A stretch of 64,000 bases of DNA from Paenibacillus agilis (GCF_007786455.1 NZ_VNJK01000001.1:652673-716672), one strand, 5' to 3'. Shown: positions 38,391 to 48,087, numbered from the stretch's first letter. Notes: generated by a model from the sequence alone, not told the origin. A program made the numbers and translations.

Positions 38391-38544
38391 GTGGGAATCC
38401 TCCTTTTTTCGTTTATAAAGGGTACAGATTGTGCAACAATTAGTGTAACCACAACTGTCATCTTCATTATGACAACATTTGACATCATCGCCTTCGTCCA
38501 AGAGATAGGCTATAATGAGAAACCGAGAGGAGTCGTGACTTCGA

Positions 38545-40905
38545 TTGGATACTAAAATATTCAAAACTTTAGAATATACCAAAATAACACAGAGCTTGGC
38601 GAAATATGCCGCTACTGATCTAGGAGAAGAGCTGGCGCTTAATCTGAAGCCTAGCTCCGATCTTGAAGAAGTAAAGCGCAGCCTTCAAGCTACAGATGAA
38701 GCTTATACGGTAGATCGACTTAAAGGCGGTGCTCCATTATCAGGCGTAAAAGATATTCGTCCAGCCTTGCAGCGGGCACGTATTGGTGCCATCTTAAATG
38801 CGCTTGAGCTATGGGAAATATCAGCGCTGACGAATGCTGGACGCCGTATGAATCGATATGTGAACGGTGTGCATGAAGATCATCCAGTACCATTATTAAA
38901 TCAGCTTGTTGATTCAATAAGTGATCAGAAGGCGCTTGAAGATGATATTCGCCAATGTATCGATAATCAAGGAGATGTACTCGATCAAGCTAGTGCTGAG
39001 CTTGCCACGATAAGACGAGAGCTTCGTATCGGGGAAACTCGTATCCGTGAGAAACTGGAATCGATGATTCGCTCACAAAGTACGGCTAAGATGTTGCAAG
39101 ATCAACTGGTTACGATTCGCAACGACCGCTATGTTATTCCTGTTAAGCAAGAATATCGTGGTCATTTTGGCGGTATCGTTCACGATCAGTCCAGTTCAGG
39201 TGCTACGTTATTTATTGAGCCAGAAGCTATTGTTATGATGAACAATAAACTTCGAGAGACGAAGCTCCAAGAAGATCGAGAAGTTGAACGGATATTATCC
39301 CGTTTGACAGATCGTGTCGGGGAGCAAGTAGATTTTCTCTTGTATGATACCGATACGATTGCGTTATTGGACTTTATTTTTGCTAAAGCCCGTTATGCGC
39401 ACGAAACGAAGTCGATACTGCCAATGATGAATGATCGCGGCTATATCAAGCTAAAGCGAGGCAGACATCCGCTCATTCCACGCGAGATCGTCGTGCCTAC
39501 AGATATAGAATTAGGAAATGATTACACAACGATTATTGTGACAGGTCCCAATACAGGTGGTAAGACAGTCAGCTTGAAAACTGTCGGGCTGTTGAGCCTA
39601 ATGGCCATGTCCGGTCTATTCATACCTGCAAATGAAGGCAGTCAGATGTGTGTGTTCGATGCGATCTATGCCGATATTGGTGATGAGCAAAGTATCGAGC
39701 AGAGCTTGAGTACATTCTCAAGCCATCTTACGAATATTATCCGCATTTTAAAGCAGATGACACCGAAAAGCCTCGTACTAATGGACGAATTGGGTGCAGG
39801 TACAGACCCTGCTGAGGGTTCAGCACTGGCAATCGCTTTATTGGAGCATATGCATCGCATGGGTTGCCGTATCGTAGCAACAACGCATTACTCTGAACTA
39901 AAGGCGTATGCGTATGAACGTAAAGGCATCATTAATGCAAGTATGGAATTTGATGTCCAGACGCTTAGACCAACATATCGTCTACTGATCGGGGTGCCTG
40001 GACGCAGTAATGCGTTTGCTATCGCAGAACGTCTTGGCTTACCGACTTCCATTATTGAGCACGCCAAGGGTGAAGTAACAGAAGAAGATTTGAGGATCGA
40101 GACGATGATTGCTTCTTTGGAGCAGAACCGTTTGCGTGCAGAAGAAGAGCGACATTCAGCAGAGCAGCTTCGTCGTAATAACGAAGCTTTACGAGCTGAG
40201 CTAGAAGCTGAACAAGCTAAGTATGAGGCGGAACGCGAGAAACGAATGGAACGTGCAGAAGATGAAGCTCGTTCGATTGTGGACAAAGCAAGGAAAGAAG
40301 CAGAGGAAGCGATCGAAGAGCTGCGCAAGCTAGCGCAAGAAGGCGCGAAGCTGCAAGATCATCGTATGACGGAAGCTCGCAAGAAGCTGGATGAAGCGGC
40401 CCCTGCCAAAAAGCTGGGTGTCCAGAACAAACAGATGAAGGCTCCGCGCGAAATTGGACCAGGTGATGAAGTTCGCGTATACAGCCTGAACCAAAAAGGT
40501 CATGTGGTAGAGATGGCTGGTGCGACAGAAGCCGTTGTCCAACTCGGTATTATGAAGATGAAAGTTCGCAAAGATGATCTAGAGCTTATTTCGGCTGCTA
40601 AGCCCATGGAATACGAGAAGCAGAAGTCAGGATCTAAGGTCAAACGATCCCGAGATGAACATGTTCGTTCTGAACTTGATCTGCGCGGAGAAAATGTCGA
40701 GGAAGCTATTATTGAAGTCGATCGCTTCCTGGATGAAGCTTTACTAAGCAATCTTGGACAGGTGTACATCATTCACGGAATGGGTACAGGTGTGCTCCGA
40801 ACCGGAGTACAAGAGTTCCTGCGTAGGCACAGACATGTAAAGAGCTTCCGACTTGGTCAATATGGTGAAGGCGGAGCGGGCGTTACGGTAGCAGAACTGA
40901 AATAA
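38545..40905 (+). CDS. mutS2: Endonuclease MutS2
   Basis: 786 residues, usual length. The N-terminal clamp and lever (to about 310), then an ABC-type ATPase with Walker A GPNTGGKT near 332, Walker B LVLMDELGAGTDP and the His switch ATTHYSELKAYAY; coiled coil at 515-630; C-terminal Smr nuclease domain from about 713 (SELDLRGENVEEAIIEVDRF, HGMGTGVLR). MutS2 acts in recombination control or ribosome collision rescue. The start is a TTG at 38545 with GAGGAG about 14 bases upstream. In Bacillus polX lies between cvpA and mutS2; here it is missing. Confidence 0.96.
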   Translation: MDTKIFKTLEYTKITQSLAKYAATDLGEELALNLKPSSDLEEVKRSLQATDEAYTVDRLKGGAPLSGVKDIRPALQRARIGAILNALELWEISALTNAGRRMNRYVNGVHEDHPVPLLNQLVDSISDQKALEDDIRQCIDNQGDVLDQASAELATIRRELRIGETRIREKLESMIRSQSTAKMLQDQLVTIRNDRYVIPVKQEYRGHFGGIVHDQSSSGATLFIEPEAIVMMNNKLRETKLQEDREVERILSRLTDRVGEQVDFLLYDTDTIALLDFIFAKARYAHETKSILPMMNDRGYIKLKRGRHPLIPREIVVPTDIELGNDYTTIIVTGPNTGGKTVSLKTVGLLSLMAMSGLFIPANEGSQMCVFDAIYADIGDEQSIEQSLSTFSSHLTNIIRILKQMTPKSLVLMDELGAGTDPAEGSALAIALLEHMHRMGCRIVATTHYSELKAYAYERKGIINASMEFDVQTLRPTYRLLIGVPGRSNAFAIAERLGLPTSIIEHAKGEVTEEDLRIETMIASLEQNRLRAEEERHSAEQLRRNNEALRAELEAEQAKYEAEREKRMERAEDEARSIVDKARKEAEEAIEELRKLAQEGAKLQDHRMTEARKKLDEAAPAKKLGVQNKQMKAPREIGPGDEVRVYSLNQKGHVVEMAGATEAVVQLGIMKMKVRKDDLELISAAKPMEYEKQKSGSKVKRSRDEHVRSELDLRGENVEEAIIEVDRFLDEALLSNLGQVYIIHGMGTGVLRTGVQEFLRRHRHVKSFRLGQYGEGGAGVTVAELK

Positions 40906-40942
40906 AGGGAAGTAAAGAGTAACGGTACGGAGGGGTAAGAAC

Positions 40943-41365
40943 ATGGAAACGTTAGTCGGAGAGTGGTTGCTAAACCCTTACTTTAAGATGTTCGCTTATT
41001 TCTCGGTAGCTTGCTTGGCGCTTATCGTTCTGCTCGTATTGTTTGAAGCGGTCACACGCTATAAATGCTGGGATGAGATCAAACGCGGTAATATGAGCGT
41101 AGCTATGGCAACGGGTGGCAAAATTTTTGGGATATGCAACATTTTTCGTTTCGGCATCCAATCCTATGATTCGCTGTATACGTCACTGCAGTGGGCCGTA
41201 CTAGGATATGTTTTATTGCTGTCGGCTTACTTTTTGTTCGGATTTTTGATGCCATTTTTTAAACTGGATGAAGAAATTGAACGAGATAACCGTGCAGTAG
41301 GATTTCTTGCGATGGTTATATCCATTTCACTGTCTTACATTATAGGAGCAAGCTTGGAAACTTAA
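40943..41365 (+). CDS. DUF350 membrane protein (YshE-like)
   Basis: 140 residues with four membrane helices; DUF350 signature in the GNMSVAMATGGKIFGICNIF block and a second repeat with DRAVGFLAMVISISLSYI like part. It follows mutS2 as in Bacillus (yshE). AGGGG precedes the ATG. Function unknown. Likely cotranscribed with mutS2, 37 bp away. Confidence 0.82.
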   Translation: METLVGEWLLNPYFKMFAYFSVACLALIVLLVLFEAVTRYKCWDEIKRGNMSVAMATGGKIFGICNIFRFGIQSYDSLYTSLQWAVLGYVLLLSAYFLFGFLMPFFKLDEEIERDNRAVGFLAMVISISLSYIIGASLET

Positions 41366-41421
41366 TGCCTAATGACTTCGTTCCAGATGGCAAGATGGGG
41401 AAATAAACGGAGGTTGCCGAG

Positions 41422-41505
41422 ATGAAATATTTGTGGGGAACATTATTCGCCCTTGCGGCGCTCTTTTTGGCAATAGGTATTTATTATTGGATCGAATACG
41501 CTTAA
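41422..41505 (+). CDS. 27-residue single-span membrane peptide
   Basis: The frame MKYLWGTLFALAALFLAIGI plus YYWIEYA starts at an ATG with CGGAGG about eight bases upstream. One hydrophobic helix spans almost the whole peptide and ends with acidic/aromatic residues. It lies in the same direction between DUF350 and the zinc-ribbon gene. Its ribosome site and composition make it a credible small gene; it is too short for family assignment. Confidence 0.55.
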   Translation: MKYLWGTLFALAALFLAIGIYYWIEYA

Positions 41506-41584
41506 CATAAAAAGGTTTGTTGAAGGACTGCTATTAGCAATTATTTGTTTGCAGTGCTTAGCAAGAGAGGTAGGTAGAAAGAAT

Positions 41585-42142
41585 ATGTCAACACAAGTAT
41601 GTCCGTGGTGTGATACGGAAATCGTATGGGATGAAGTGCTAGGACCAGAAGAGGAATGTCCGCATTGTTTGAATGAGCTCAATGCTTATCGTTCCCTTTC
41701 TGTGGATTTGGAAATTGATGAGGATGACAAGAAGCTTCGCAGAATGGAAGCTGAGGAAAATGGAACAGCAGGCGAGGATAATAAAGGCTGGTCCAATTTC
41801 GGCTGGGATGAAGACAACATGCAATGGGGAAGTCCCGATAAGCTGAAGCTGCAAGAAAGCGCAGATAAGCTGATTCATCATCAAGTTGATGTGCCAGAAT
41901 GTTCGCATTGCCGCGAATACATGCTGCTTGCAGGTCAAGAGACAGTATCGGGCAGCTCCTTTGAGCCGCATGTGCACGAAGGAATGCGTCAGCCATTGTT
42001 GACGGCACCGTTTAAGCTGGATGTATATGTGTGTACGTCTTGCTTCCATGTACAGCGCATGCTGAATCATACAGGACGTGAAGCGATGACTGTAAAATTG
42101 CAAGAAATGAATGAATCGGAAGCGAACAACGAAAAGGTGTAA
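41585..42142 (+). CDS. Zinc-ribbon protein of unknown function
   Basis: 185 residues from the ATG at 41585 (an upstream in-frame ATG at 41549 has no good ribosome site). The N-terminus has a zinc ribbon CPWCDTEIVWDE ... CPHC (residues 5-30); a second pair CSHC near residue 105 and CTSC near residue 160 may form another. The middle is acidic. Annotation as hypothetical is common for such Paenibacillus proteins. Follows the small membrane peptide. Confidence 0.75.
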   Translation: MSTQVCPWCDTEIVWDEVLGPEEECPHCLNELNAYRSLSVDLEIDEDDKKLRRMEAEENGTAGEDNKGWSNFGWDEDNMQWGSPDKLKLQESADKLIHHQVDVPECSHCREYMLLAGQETVSGSSFEPHVHEGMRQPLLTAPFKLDVYVCTSCFHVQRMLNHTGREAMTVKLQEMNESEANNEKV

Positions 42143-42232
42143 TCTACCTTAAGCCTGTTGTTCATGGGTGTTCTCCCTTCAGGGTATGTTATAAGTAACC
42201 TACTTAGCAGCTGTGAAGGGGGAGGTTAACTC

Positions 42233-43429
42233 ATGCCAACAACACAGTGGGACAACCAGACTAAACTGCTGTTTGCTGTATACAGTTTGTTTGCGTTGGC
42301 TAACGCATGCTCCGGCACATATGTAAATATATACTTATGGAAAATAAAACCCGATTACGCGCTCATAGGATGGTTTGCTCTTGTTCAGCAGCTATCTTTG
42401 GGCGCAGTCTTCTTATTAGGAGGCAAATGGGTTAAGGAAAAAAATAAAATGATTTGGCTGCGGGCGGGCATGGTCCTGTCTGGCGCATTTTACACGCTAG
42501 TGCTTGTGTTGGGAGAATATTCGATACATTGTGTTGAATTGCTTGGTATCGTACTTGGATCTTCGTTAGGGTGTTTTTGGCTTGCTTACAACGTTATTTA
42601 TTTTGAGGTAACCAATGCGTACACACGCGACTCGTATAATGGTGGGGCGGGTATTGTGGCCTCTTCTTGTACGATGATTGCTCCTTGGTTATCGGGATTA
42701 GTCATCACTGCGTATGGACCGACAGGTTACAAAATGATGTTCAGTGTGTCTCTATTTATTTTTGCCTGTGGCATACTGTTAAGCTTCAAGTTATCGAAGA
42801 GACCACCGGGTGCATCTTTCGATTGGACAGTTCCACTGCACGCATGGCGTGATAAAAACAGCCCATGGAGAGCAGCATTTTTTGCTATGATGGCACAAGG
42901 TTTAAGGGACGGCGTGTATATGTTTTTAATTGGCCTGCTTGTATATATTGCGACCAGTAATGAGTTGAAGCTTGGCACGTATACAATGCTTACTTCCTTT
43001 GCCTCATTAGTTGTATTTTATGTCGTTGGAAAATGGCTGTCAGGGGTGTGGCGCGCTAAAACGATGCTAATCGGAACGATTTGCATGGGAGCAGCTGTAG
43101 TTCCTTTGCTGTTCGGTGTAAATTATATTAGCTTGCTGTTGTACGGATTGATCATGTCTTCTTTCTCACCTTTGTTCATCGTCCCAATGACCTCATCCAT
43201 CTTTGATTTGATGGGAAGAGATGATGAAGCGGCAAGTAATAGAGTCGAGCTCACCGTACTAAGGGAATGCGGGCTTTGCTTGGGGCGAATACTTAGTATT
43301 ACGATGTTCATCGGTGTAGTGTGGTGGTCGGAGCAATCTTGGATGATTATTTTATATTTAGCTATTATCGGCTGCATGCCTTTGATCAGTTCGTTGTTAA
43401 TGCGGCCGTTTATTACAACGAAATTGTAG
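42233..43429 (+). CDS. MFS transporter
   Basis: 398 residues, about 12 membrane segments. Start region KLLFAVYSLFALANACSGTYVNIYLW is typical of a group of MFS proteins in Bacillales without known substrate. GGGGGAGG precedes the ATG. It ends at a strong terminator. Confidence 0.85.
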   Translation: MPTTQWDNQTKLLFAVYSLFALANACSGTYVNIYLWKIKPDYALIGWFALVQQLSLGAVFLLGGKWVKEKNKMIWLRAGMVLSGAFYTLVLVLGEYSIHCVELLGIVLGSSLGCFWLAYNVIYFEVTNAYTRDSYNGGAGIVASSCTMIAPWLSGLVITAYGPTGYKMMFSVSLFIFACGILLSFKLSKRPPGASFDWTVPLHAWRDKNSPWRAAFFAMMAQGLRDGVYMFLIGLLVYIATSNELKLGTYTMLTSFASLVVFYVVGKWLSGVWRAKTMLIGTICMGAAVVPLLFGVNYISLLLYGLIMSSFSPLFIVPMTSSIFDLMGRDDEAASNRVELTVLRECGLCLGRILSITMFIGVVWWSEQSWMIILYLAIIGCMPLISSLLMRPFITTKL

Positions 43430-43441
43430 TTCTAGATGCAC

Positions 43442-43472
43442 AAAATGGCTCCCTGATAAAGGAGCCATTTTT
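43442..43472. terminator. Bidirectional terminator
   Basis: AAAATGGCTCC (43442-43452) pairs with GGAGCCATTTT (43461-43471) around an 8-base loop, with T runs on both strands, between the convergent MFS and FAD oxidoreductase genes. Confidence 0.88.
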
Positions 43473-43553
43473 ACGTTTCGTGAATGATGGTCGGAGTAAA
43501 TATTGTACCGATTAAAGACCAGCCTCCAGTGATGCCAACCATGACAAGATTGA

Positions 43554-44792
43554 TTAATGAGGAGGAGAAGGGTGATTGGAACGTTGGAAGGTGAACAACT
43601 TCGCGTCAGGATGAGTTCCATTTTCCACGAAGTCAATGATCATACTTGCAGCGATCGAGCTATACACGGTTCCATTTCCTCCGTAAACTTCGATAAAGGT
43701 ACAATTCATATACTTGGGATGAGGCCCGATCATCGGGTATCCATCATGAGTGGAACCAAACAAGGCGGTCCATTCATACTCAGCTTCAATAGGAGCGATG
43801 GCTGGAAACAGCTGCTCGATTTCTTGGACGAGCTGTTTCGATTTGTTTGGCAGCATCCGATCCCGTTCTTCAATAATGGTTGTGCCTTCATCCAGCCCGC
43901 CTGCTACGATGCGATTGTCTGGTGTTGTCCGCATATACAAATAAGGTCGTGCTGTTTCCCAAATAAGCATTCGCTTATGCCATAGCTGCTCTAAGTGGGG
44001 GATTGGCTTCGTAACGATCGCATAAGTACTTTCTATCACTGCATTCCGATCATGCTTCATCTCCTGTGTTTCATAACCCATTGCAAACACGACATGCCGC
44101 GCTTTAATTTGATATCCTTGGTCTGTGTATAAAATAATTTCATTCGGTTGCTCTGTTTGGTGCCTTACAATACGTGTGTGCTCAAATATGCGAAGGTTGT
44201 ATTTCGCTACAGAAGTTTCTAACAAGGCATGTACCATTCGAAATGGATTTACTTCCGCATCTCCATGCGTAATTAAGGCAGCGGGCTTCGTAAATCCAAA
44301 ATGCTGTTGTATTTTTTCTTTATCCCACCATTCAACAGGAAATCCATAAGTAGACAGTGTGTTAAACTCTTGTTCCAGTATAGGCACATCTTTTTCCGTG
44401 CTTGCATAGTACAAGCTGCTTCGTTCGTAAAGCTCAGGATCGATAATCAAATCTTTTTTTATATCTAATAATCGCTGTACAGCTTGCTTACACAAGGTAT
44501 AGAATCGCACGCCGCTTTCTTTGCCGAAAGTATGGATACATGCAGTCAGCATCTTATCATTGCAAAATTGAAGCAATCCTGTGTTCGCACAAGTACTACC
44601 CGTTCCTATGCTCCGCTTGTCCACGACAATCGTTTGATAGCCTTGGCGGCTTAATTCATAGGCAGTGAGAGCTCCGCTCATTCCGCCTCCAACTACGACG
44701 ATGTCACACTCTTCATCCTGACCCATAGGCGGATATGCGATTATTTGCTCCAACGTCACAGGCCAAGCCAACGAACCGGCCTTCAGATCCAT
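43554..44792 (-). CDS. FAD-dependent oxidoreductase (D-amino-acid oxidase family)
   Basis: 412 residues from the ATG at 44792. The Rossmann motif is CDIVVVGGGMSGALTAYELS near residue 30, and GSTCANTGLLQFCNDK follows, as in glycine/D-amino-acid oxidases; the C-terminal part has ATYEW-like FGSTHDGYPMIGPHP. Substrate is a small amine or amino acid; not resolved. AAAGGAG fits ATG 44792 (44798 possible); longer starts to 44885 overlap the divergent coat gene. Confidence 0.83.
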   Translation of the reverse strand: MDLKAGSLAWPVTLEQIIAYPPMGQDEECDIVVVGGGMSGALTAYELSRQGYQTIVVDKRSIGTGSTCANTGLLQFCNDKMLTACIHTFGKESGVRFYTLCKQAVQRLLDIKKDLIIDPELYERSSLYYASTEKDVPILEQEFNTLSTYGFPVEWWDKEKIQQHFGFTKPAALITHGDAEVNPFRMVHALLETSVAKYNLRIFEHTRIVRHQTEQPNEIILYTDQGYQIKARHVVFAMGYETQEMKHDRNAVIESTYAIVTKPIPHLEQLWHKRMLIWETARPYLYMRTTPDNRIVAGGLDEGTTIIEERDRMLPNKSKQLVQEIEQLFPAIAPIEAEYEWTALFGSTHDGYPMIGPHPKYMNCTFIEVYGGNGTVYSSIAASMIIDFVENGTHPDAKLFTFQRSNHPSPPH

Positions 44793-44876
44793 CCTCATTC
44801 TCTCCTTTCGCTCTACATATTTCCCTGTTAAATCGCTCATAATACACAAAAGAATAATCAGAAAGGAGAAATAAGG

Positions 44877-45119
44877 ATGACTCATTTCGGAGGCCAGATG
44901 CAGCCTTTAACGAGTAAAGAATTAGAATACGTTGTGGATTGCTTAACGAACGAAGATTTATTGCTCAAGCAATGTGCGGCTGCAGCTTCACAGACATCGA
45001 ATCAGGCTGTATATCAATTTCTAGCACAGGAAGCAAACGCACATCAGCAGCACTATAATATGCTCCATGAATCGCTTCAACAGCATGTACAGCTGGCTCC
45101 AGCACAGCCTCAAGGATAG
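44877..45119 (+). CDS. CotF-like spore coat protein, short
   Basis: 80 residues, soluble, two predicted helices: LEYVVDCLTNEDLLLKQC and AVYQFLAQEANAHQQHYNML. The pattern of a ferritin-like helical pair with Gln/His-rich tail resembles CotF-domain coat proteins. GAAAGGAG precedes the ATG. It is followed 73 bp later by a second, clearer CotF protein, which supports this call. Confidence 0.7.
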   Translation: MTHFGGQMQPLTSKELEYVVDCLTNEDLLLKQCAAAASQTSNQAVYQFLAQEANAHQQHYNMLHESLQQHVQLAPAQPQG

Positions 45120-45192
45120 ATAGTCTGAATAAGTTGCGGTGATGAACGACCTGTATTAGACTTACTACTTTTTCGGAAAAGGATTTGGTCAC

Positions 45193-45642
45193 ATGCCACA
45201 TAAATCTCAACAGTTCTTGCCGGATAAAGATTTGCTCTATACGATACTGGCAGATCTTAAGCGAACCGTAAGTGAGTACACAACGGCAGCAACAGAAGCG
45301 AATTGTGTAGCCGTACGTCAATTGTTTACCGATCTAACGAATCGAACATTGACGCTGCAAGGAAATTTGTATTATTTTATGTCTCAGCACAATATGTACG
45401 AAACTCCTTCCCCTGTGCAGCAAAAAGAAGTGCAGAAGCAGCTGCAATCGAGTCAGAAAATGCTGCAGCAGACGAGCCAACTTGTCAAACAGAAGTTTGC
45501 ACACCCTGCGCATTCACAGCAGCATGGACAACAGCAGCACGCCTCTCAAGGCCATCATCAAGAGCCCATTCATGGGCATCATGCAGCTTATTATTCTCCA
45601 TATGGTGCACATGTGTATAATCCGTATCAGGTGCAGCAATAA
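45193..45642 (+). CDS. CotF-family spore coat protein with His/Gln-rich tail
   Basis: 149 residues. Residues 10-70 match CotF (DLLYTILADLKRTVSEYTTA, LFTDLTNRTLTLQGNLYYFM), a component of the spore coat. The C-terminal 60 residues are rich in His, Gln, Ala and Tyr and end in YYSPYGAHVYNPY, as in coat proteins that become crosslinked through Tyr. AAAAGGA precedes the ATG. Mother-cell expression is expected but no good sigma-K box was found. Confidence 0.82.
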   Translation: MPHKSQQFLPDKDLLYTILADLKRTVSEYTTAATEANCVAVRQLFTDLTNRTLTLQGNLYYFMSQHNMYETPSPVQQKEVQKQLQSSQKMLQQTSQLVKQKFAHPAHSQQHGQQQHASQGHHQEPIHGHHAAYYSPYGAHVYNPYQVQQ

Positions 45643-45857
45643 GCAGAACAATTGAAGTACTCCCAATCTTGTAAATTAAGTTGCAAAATGTGGCTTAATT
45701 GCAAGATGGGGGTATTTTTTATATAAAAATAGGTATATATCTCTGAACGTTGTTGGCAATAAGATGTATTGGGTGTATCATAATTTCATATCACGACTAA
45801 CGATGCGCGCTCGGTTTACAAAGTTAAAGCGCCAGAGCATCGCAGGAGGATCAAGAG

Positions 45858-46358
45858 ATGAATGAGCTAAGCGAATTAAAGGTAAACATTTTACAGCTGT
45901 TGAAGGAAGATGCGCGTCGTTCTTCTGACCTGATCGCAACTTTGTTAGGTGTGGGAGAAGAAGAGGTTCGCGTGGCGATCAAGGAATTGGAAGATGATCA
46001 TGTTATCGTGAAATACGCCACTGTAGTGAACTGGAGCAAGGTGGAAGAGGAAAAGGTTACTGCACTTATAGAAGTTCAAATTACGCCTGAACGTGGGCGT
46101 GGCTTTGATAGCATTGCCGAGCGTATCTATTTGTTCCCGCAAGTGAAGTCTGTTTATTTAATGTCTGGCGCCTATGACCTGCTTGTTGAGGTTGAAGGCA
46201 AGCACTTAAGAGAAGTCGCTTCGTTTGTGTCTGATAAGTTATCGCCTCTTGAGGCTGTTCTTTCGACGAAGACGCATTTTATTCTCAAAAAATATAAGCA
46301 GGATGGAATTATCTTCGAAGAGCACGAGGAAGATCACCGTCTTGCTATTTCTCCGTGA
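45858..46358 (+). CDS. Lrp/AsnC-family regulator (YugG-like)
   Basis: 166 residues. Winged HTH at 5-60 (LKVNILQLLKEDARRSSDLI) and a RAM ligand-binding domain (VYLMSGAYDLLVEVEGKHLRE). GGAGGATC precedes the ATG. It is 12 bp before the aminotransferase gene, the same order as yugG-yugH in Bacillus, suggesting that it controls the amino-acid metabolism of its partner. Confidence 0.88.
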   Translation: MNELSELKVNILQLLKEDARRSSDLIATLLGVGEEEVRVAIKELEDDHVIVKYATVVNWSKVEEEKVTALIEVQITPERGRGFDSIAERIYLFPQVKSVYLMSGAYDLLVEVEGKHLREVASFVSDKLSPLEAVLSTKTHFILKKYKQDGIIFEEHEEDHRLAISP

Positions 46359-46370
46359 GGTGACTGAACG

Positions 46371-47579
46371 ATGGTAAACCAATCAGTGAAGGCGGAGAAT
46401 CCTACCGGTATGAAGCATTATATTAATCCGTTAGTTCGATCGATTCCGCCATCCGGTATTCGCAAATTTTTTGATTTGGTAAGCGGTAGTAAAGATATTA
46501 TTACACTGGGTGTTGGTGAGCCTGATTTCTGTACACCTTGGCATGTGCGTGAGGCGTGCGTGTACTCGTTAGAGCGTGGTATGACAAAGTATACGTCCAA
46601 TGCGGGTATTCCTGAGCTGCGTGAGGAGATCGGGCAGTACTTGAACGATTCGTTCCACGTTGAATATAACCCTGCAAATGAAATTATGGTGACAGTGGGC
46701 GGTTCAGAAGCGATTGATTTGGCACTGCGCGCCCTTGTTAATCCTGGGGACGAAATTCTTATTCCCGAGCCAAGCTACATATCCTACTCACCGATTATTT
46801 CTATTGGCGGTGGTGTTCCGGTAGGTATTGAGACAACGGCTAAAGATGAGTTCAAGCTGACAGCTGAGGCTCTACAAGCGGCAATTACACCGAAGTCAAA
46901 AGTACTTATTCTTTGTTTCCCGAGCAATCCAACGGGCGGTACGATGACTTATGAGGACTATTTGCCAATTGCTAAAATCGCTCAAGAGAATGATCTTATC
47001 GTTATCTCGGATGAAATTTATGCAGAATTGACATATGATCAAAAGCATGTAAGCTTTGCTTCACTACCAGGAATGAAAGATCGTACGATTCTAGTAAGCG
47101 GTTTCTCAAAAGCATTTGCTATGACGGGCTGGCGTATGGGATATGCTTGTGGACATCGCGACCTAATCGATGCCATGTTGAAGATTCATCAATATACGGT
47201 CATGTGTGCCCCTGTTATGGGTCAAATTGCTGCGCTTGAAGCTTTGAAAAATGGTAAGGAAGAAAAAGATCGAATGGTAGAGTCCTACAACATGCGTAGA
47301 AGGCTAGTTGTTAAAGGATTTAGAGAAATAGGCTTAGATTGTCATGAACCGCAAGGGGCATTTTATGCATTCCCGTCGATTGAATCGACTGGATTGTCTT
47401 CTGAGGCCTTTGCAGAACGATTGTTGTTCGAAGGGAAAGTAGCTGCGGTGCCGGGTAATGTGTTTGGTAAAGGCGGCGAAGGATTCATTCGTTGCTCCTA
47501 TGCGACATCTGTTGCGCAATTGACGGAAGCAATAGAACGTATGGGGAAAATTGTGGCGAAAATCAAACATGAAATGTGA
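46371..47579 (+). CDS. Class I/II aminotransferase (YugH-like, PLP-dependent)
   Basis: 402 residues. PLP-binding Lys lies in SGFSKAFAMTGWRMGY near residue 245; other motifs are TLGVGEPDFCTPWHV, PSNPTGGTM and the C-terminal RCSYATSVAQL with the substrate-carboxylate Arg. The enzyme exchanges amino groups between an amino acid and a keto acid; likely alanine or aromatic amino acid. GAGGTGA lies nine bases upstream. Cotranscribed with the preceding Lrp-type regulator. Confidence 0.92.
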   Translation: MVNQSVKAENPTGMKHYINPLVRSIPPSGIRKFFDLVSGSKDIITLGVGEPDFCTPWHVREACVYSLERGMTKYTSNAGIPELREEIGQYLNDSFHVEYNPANEIMVTVGGSEAIDLALRALVNPGDEILIPEPSYISYSPIISIGGGVPVGIETTAKDEFKLTAEALQAAITPKSKVLILCFPSNPTGGTMTYEDYLPIAKIAQENDLIVISDEIYAELTYDQKHVSFASLPGMKDRTILVSGFSKAFAMTGWRMGYACGHRDLIDAMLKIHQYTVMCAPVMGQIAALEALKNGKEEKDRMVESYNMRRRLVVKGFREIGLDCHEPQGAFYAFPSIESTGLSSEAFAERLLFEGKVAAVPGNVFGKGGEGFIRCSYATSVAQLTEAIERMGKIVAKIKHEM

Positions 47580-47630
47580 AAACGGTGCTGGATATGATAG
47601 AAAAAACTGGTTTCCCTTGTTTTTGTCTGC

Positions 47631-47636
47631 TATAAT
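47631..47636 (+). promoter_or_regulatory. Extended -10 promoter element for the Spo0E-like gene
   Basis: TGCTATAAT is a perfect TGn-extended -10, 87 bp before the Spo0E-like start; no good -35 is present. Confidence 0.5.
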
Positions 47637-47722
47637 ATAACACGGATCTTTACATTTGTTTCATCTAATGGAATAAATGAAATGATCCCGTTACATGCTT
47701 AGCAGCGAAGGGGGGAAAAGGC

Positions 47723-47992
47723 TTGTTTTGTTCGGATTTTACGTTAAACCGTTATACACATTCCATATTTCGAGACGAGAACGATCATCCGAAATGGTCG
47801 GGCAGAACAAGGGACGTTTCGTCAAAGCTGCTTATGCTTGAGCAAGAAATCTGTCTACTTCGCAAGCAGATGGAGCAAATGTTTCAAGAAGAACAATCAT
47901 TTACGGCACATAATGTAATTGAAATCAGCAGTATGCTTGATATCAAGATCAATGAATATATGAAATCTAATATTTACAAAACTTATCCATAA
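47723..47992 (+). CDS. Spo0E-like sporulation regulatory phosphatase
   Basis: 89 residues. The C-terminal half has the two-helix Spo0E pattern LEQEICLLRKQM ... VIEISSMLDIKINEYM; the SxxLD core (SSMLD) is the aspartyl-phosphatase motif of Spo0A~P phosphatases. The first 35 residues (FCSDFTLNRYTHSIFR) are an extension not seen in the shortest Spo0E-like proteins. The start is a TTG at 47723 after GGGGGGAAAA; a later start is possible, since the domain itself begins near residue 36. Role: delays or tunes entry into sporulation. Confidence 0.7.
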   Translation: MFCSDFTLNRYTHSIFRDENDHPKWSGRTRDVSSKLLMLEQEICLLRKQMEQMFQEEQSFTAHNVIEISSMLDIKINEYMKSNIYKTYP

Positions 47993-47993
47993 G

Positions 47994-48018
47994 AGACCCC
48001 TTAAGGGGTCTTCTTTTT
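47994..48018 (+). terminator. Intrinsic terminator after the Spo0E-like gene
   Basis: AGACCCC (47994-48000) pairs with GGGGTCT (48005-48011) with loop TTAA, followed by a T-rich run. Confidence 0.85.
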
Positions 48019-48087
48019 TTGCATGCAAGTTGTATGGTATGATGAAATGAATTATGGTGATTTGTATAGGGGAGAGGAGACGCCATC

